Part shown: in pieces, positions 35,818 to 37,632 of the stretch | Numbering within the stretch: position 1 is the stretch's first letter | How the letters are laid out: the number at the start of each line of letters is the position of its first letter | Origin: an uncultured Pelagibacteraceae bacterium | GTDB lineage: Bacteria > Pseudomonadota > Alphaproteobacteria > Pelagibacterales > Pelagibacteraceae | NCBI GenBank assembly: GCA_902629535.1 | Contig: CACORD010000008.1 | Span: 1-37,632 of the forward strand | DNA length: 37,632 nucleotides | Reading direction: 5' to 3' | The notes under the pieces: model-generated | What the model was told of the DNA's origin: nothing | The model's input: only the letters and a program-made list of their open reading frames with translations | Databases searched by the model: none | Made by a program: the position numbers and the translations under genes

Positions 35818-37632
35818 CTTAAATTCGGAGTATTAAATCCACCAAATGGCATTATCGACAGCTTAAAGAAAAGGTTTTCAGATGGCTTTAAATCTTGATC
35901 ATTATAATACTCTTTATTGTATTCCAGAGCCGCTGTTAAACAATCAATTTTATACTGATATATCAAATTATAAAATTCTGTAAAACTTTTCTCCTTATTT
36001 TCTCTAGTTTCGAAAATCAAACTATTTTTATCATTCAAATTTATACGAGTTTCATTATAAAGATATGATGTTTTAAGATTGCTGTTGTTCTCATTTTGAT
36101 ATTCAAATTTTGTTGTCAAATTTTTTAGATAAAATTCAAATCCATAAAGTTCATAATTTACATCAACCAAATTATTTTTTAGTGAGAAATCATATTCAAA
36201 TTTCAAATTTTTATTTGGTTTGTAATCAAAATTTCCCACAAAATCAGACATTTTATCCCCTAAATTTGAATTTAATGGCAAATCTTTATTCTCCTCAAAT
36301 CTTAAATTATTGGCAAATGCGAATTTTATTTTCTCCTCTGAGCTTGATTTTTCAATTATTGAATGCTCATAACCATACGTTAATGAAATTCCTCCCTCAT
36401 TAGCCTCATTTATCCCCAATCTATCTAAATCGTAAATATTATCATAACTAATCTTTCTATCTGTTGTACGAACATCTTTTGTGTGAGAAGTGCTCAATCT
36501 AAGTGACAACTTTGGTGTTATAGTATTTCTTGATTTAATAGTTTCTTTTATTAATGGTAAAGAATAATTTGTTTGAAAAGAAGGAAATAAACCTAAAGTA
36601 TTTTTATTTTTAAAATTTCCTGAATTTGATGCACTTGAATTTATGTTTCTTACTAAAAGTTTTTTGTCATTCACAATACCATTATTTAAAAATTTTGGAC
36701 TTGAATTAAATTCAAAATTGTTTATTAGAACTTTTTCTGTGATATTTGTATTATAGTTTTTATAATACCCTTTTGAATATAACGTATTATTTTCATTTAG
36801 AATTTTTGAGAAACTAAAGTTTGGTACGTATTCATACTTATCGCTATCTTGTTTGCTCAAATCTTCGTAAATATCTAAATTAGTGCCTAATGATGAATTC
36901 TCATTAACTAAATTGACACCTATTGAGTTTGTAAGATTAGATGCATTGTTAATTATTGGACTTTCAATTTTATAAGCTTTTAAATACGTTTCATCTGAAA
37001 CTTGCTCAAATTGAATATTAAATTCAATTTCATCAAAGTTATCGTTTTCATAATTTTTATTTAAATTATAAAACAAGTGTCCTTTCATATTTTCTCCATT
37101 TGAAATATATTGACTTAAATCAACTATATGGTCTGAATTTTTATTCTTTTGTCTAAACTCCGTTTGAAACAATAATTTATCTTCAGCAAAAAATCTTGGA
37201 TTTAATGTGATATCTTTATTTTCTGCCATTGCGATAAAATATGGTAAATTTAAGGATAAACCAGTAGTGCTATTATCTTGAATTCTAGGTATTAAAAATC
37301 CAGATTGTCTGTCAACGGTTGGGTCAGGATGAAAAAATTTTGGAAAATAAAATATCTTTTTATCGTAAATTTTTAGGCTTGCATTTTTATAGTAGATAGT
37401 TTTTTTCTTTTTGTCATGTTTAATTTCCTCTGCACTCATTTCCCAAGGGGGGCATTTTTCTCTTTTTTTGCAAAATGTAAAAGTCCCTTTTTTTACTATT
37501 GTATTTTCATCATTACTAATCAAGCTCCTTCCTTTTAATCGAGGTTCATTTTCAGAATTATCAGAAATTTTAAAATTTAGACCTACATCTTTTGCAATTA
37601 ATTCTCTTTTTTCTAAATCAAGGAATGCTAAT
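35814..37632 (-). CDS. lptD: LPS-assembly protein LptD (partial, N-terminus outside window)
   Basis: PKFFHPDPTVDRQSGFLIPRI and beta-rich C-terminus; frame stays open through 37632 upstream of the TTG called as start at 37523 (..DLEKRELIAKDVGLNFKISDNSENEPRLKGRS..). Confidence 0.92.
   Translation of the reverse strand, partial: LAFLDLEKRELIAKDVGLNFKISDNSENEPRLKGRSLISNDENTIVKKGTFTFCKKREKCPPWEMSAEEIKHDKKKKTIYYKNASLKIYDKKIFYFPKFFHPDPTVDRQSGFLIPRIQDNSTTGLSLNLPYFIAMAENKDITLNPRFFAEDKLLFQTEFRQKNKNSDHIVDLSQYISNGENMKGHLFYNLNKNYENDNFDEIEFNIQFEQVSDETYLKAYKIESPIINNASNLTNSIGVNLVNENSSLGTNLDIYEDLSKQDSDKYEYVPNFSFSKILNENNTLYSKGYYKNYNTNITEKVLINNFEFNSSPKFLNNGIVNDKKLLVRNINSSASNSGNFKNKNTLGLFPSFQTNYSLPLIKETIKSRNTITPKLSLRLSTSHTKDVRTTDRKISYDNIYDLDRLGINEANEGGISLTYGYEHSIIEKSSSEEKIKFAFANNLRFEENKDLPLNSNLGDKMSDFVGNFDYKPNKNLKFEYDFSLKNNLVDVNYELYGFEFYLKNLTTKFEYQNENNSNLKTSYLYNETRINLNDKNSLIFETRENKEKSFTEFYNLIYQYKIDCLTAALEYNKEYYNDQDLKPSENLFFKLSIMPFGGFNTPNLR

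Noticed and set aside
1-37632. tRNA, rRNA, CRISPR arrays, IS elements, toxin-antitoxin or phage genes
   Set aside because: Scanned intergenic regions and ORFs; no tRNA-like T-loop context, spaced direct repeats, transposase or integrase motifs were found.

Overview
AT-rich window, very compact, with family content and gene order typical of an alphaproteobacterium of the SAR11/Pelagibacter type (taxonomy is inference from AT bias, protein style and synteny). About 40 protein-coding genes cover nearly the whole window. I found no tRNA, rRNA, CRISPR array, IS element or prophage. Left part (1-7 kb): end of a DUF1365 - Cfa-type methyltransferase - DUF3833 lipoprotein cluster, a convergent SDR, then TspO and an FAD oxidoreductase, a methyltransferase, SelO and MsrA. 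Middle (7-19 kb): NAD-dependent formate dehydrogenase divergent from a complete branched-chain/amide-type ABC importer (SBP-LivF-LivG-LivH-LivM), HPP-family membrane protein, Fe-S scaffold-like protein, DMT transporter plus a eukaryotic-style glycine amidinotransferase (AGAT), a K/E-rich coiled-coil protein, a cytidylate kinase-like protein and an MFS transporter. Right part (19-37.6 kb): DMT transporter, gshB-gshA, an HD-domain protein resembling PhnZ/TmpB-type oxygenases, purF-cvpA, an RND/MMPL exporter, dnaB-rplI-rpsR-rpsF, divergent fabD-fabG-acpP-gmk, and rsmA-pdxA-surA-lptD (lptD runs off the edge). Best candidates for a second look: the AGAT + DMT pair, the HD-domain protein next to the glutathione genes, the ~460-bp fdh/ABC intergenic region (promoter, inverted repeats, possible folded RNA), tandem hairpins after the SBP gene, a 27-aa single-TM ORF overlapping livM, and repeated 4-bp stop-stop overlaps at convergent gene ends. 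I did not find an unmistakable new multi-gene system.
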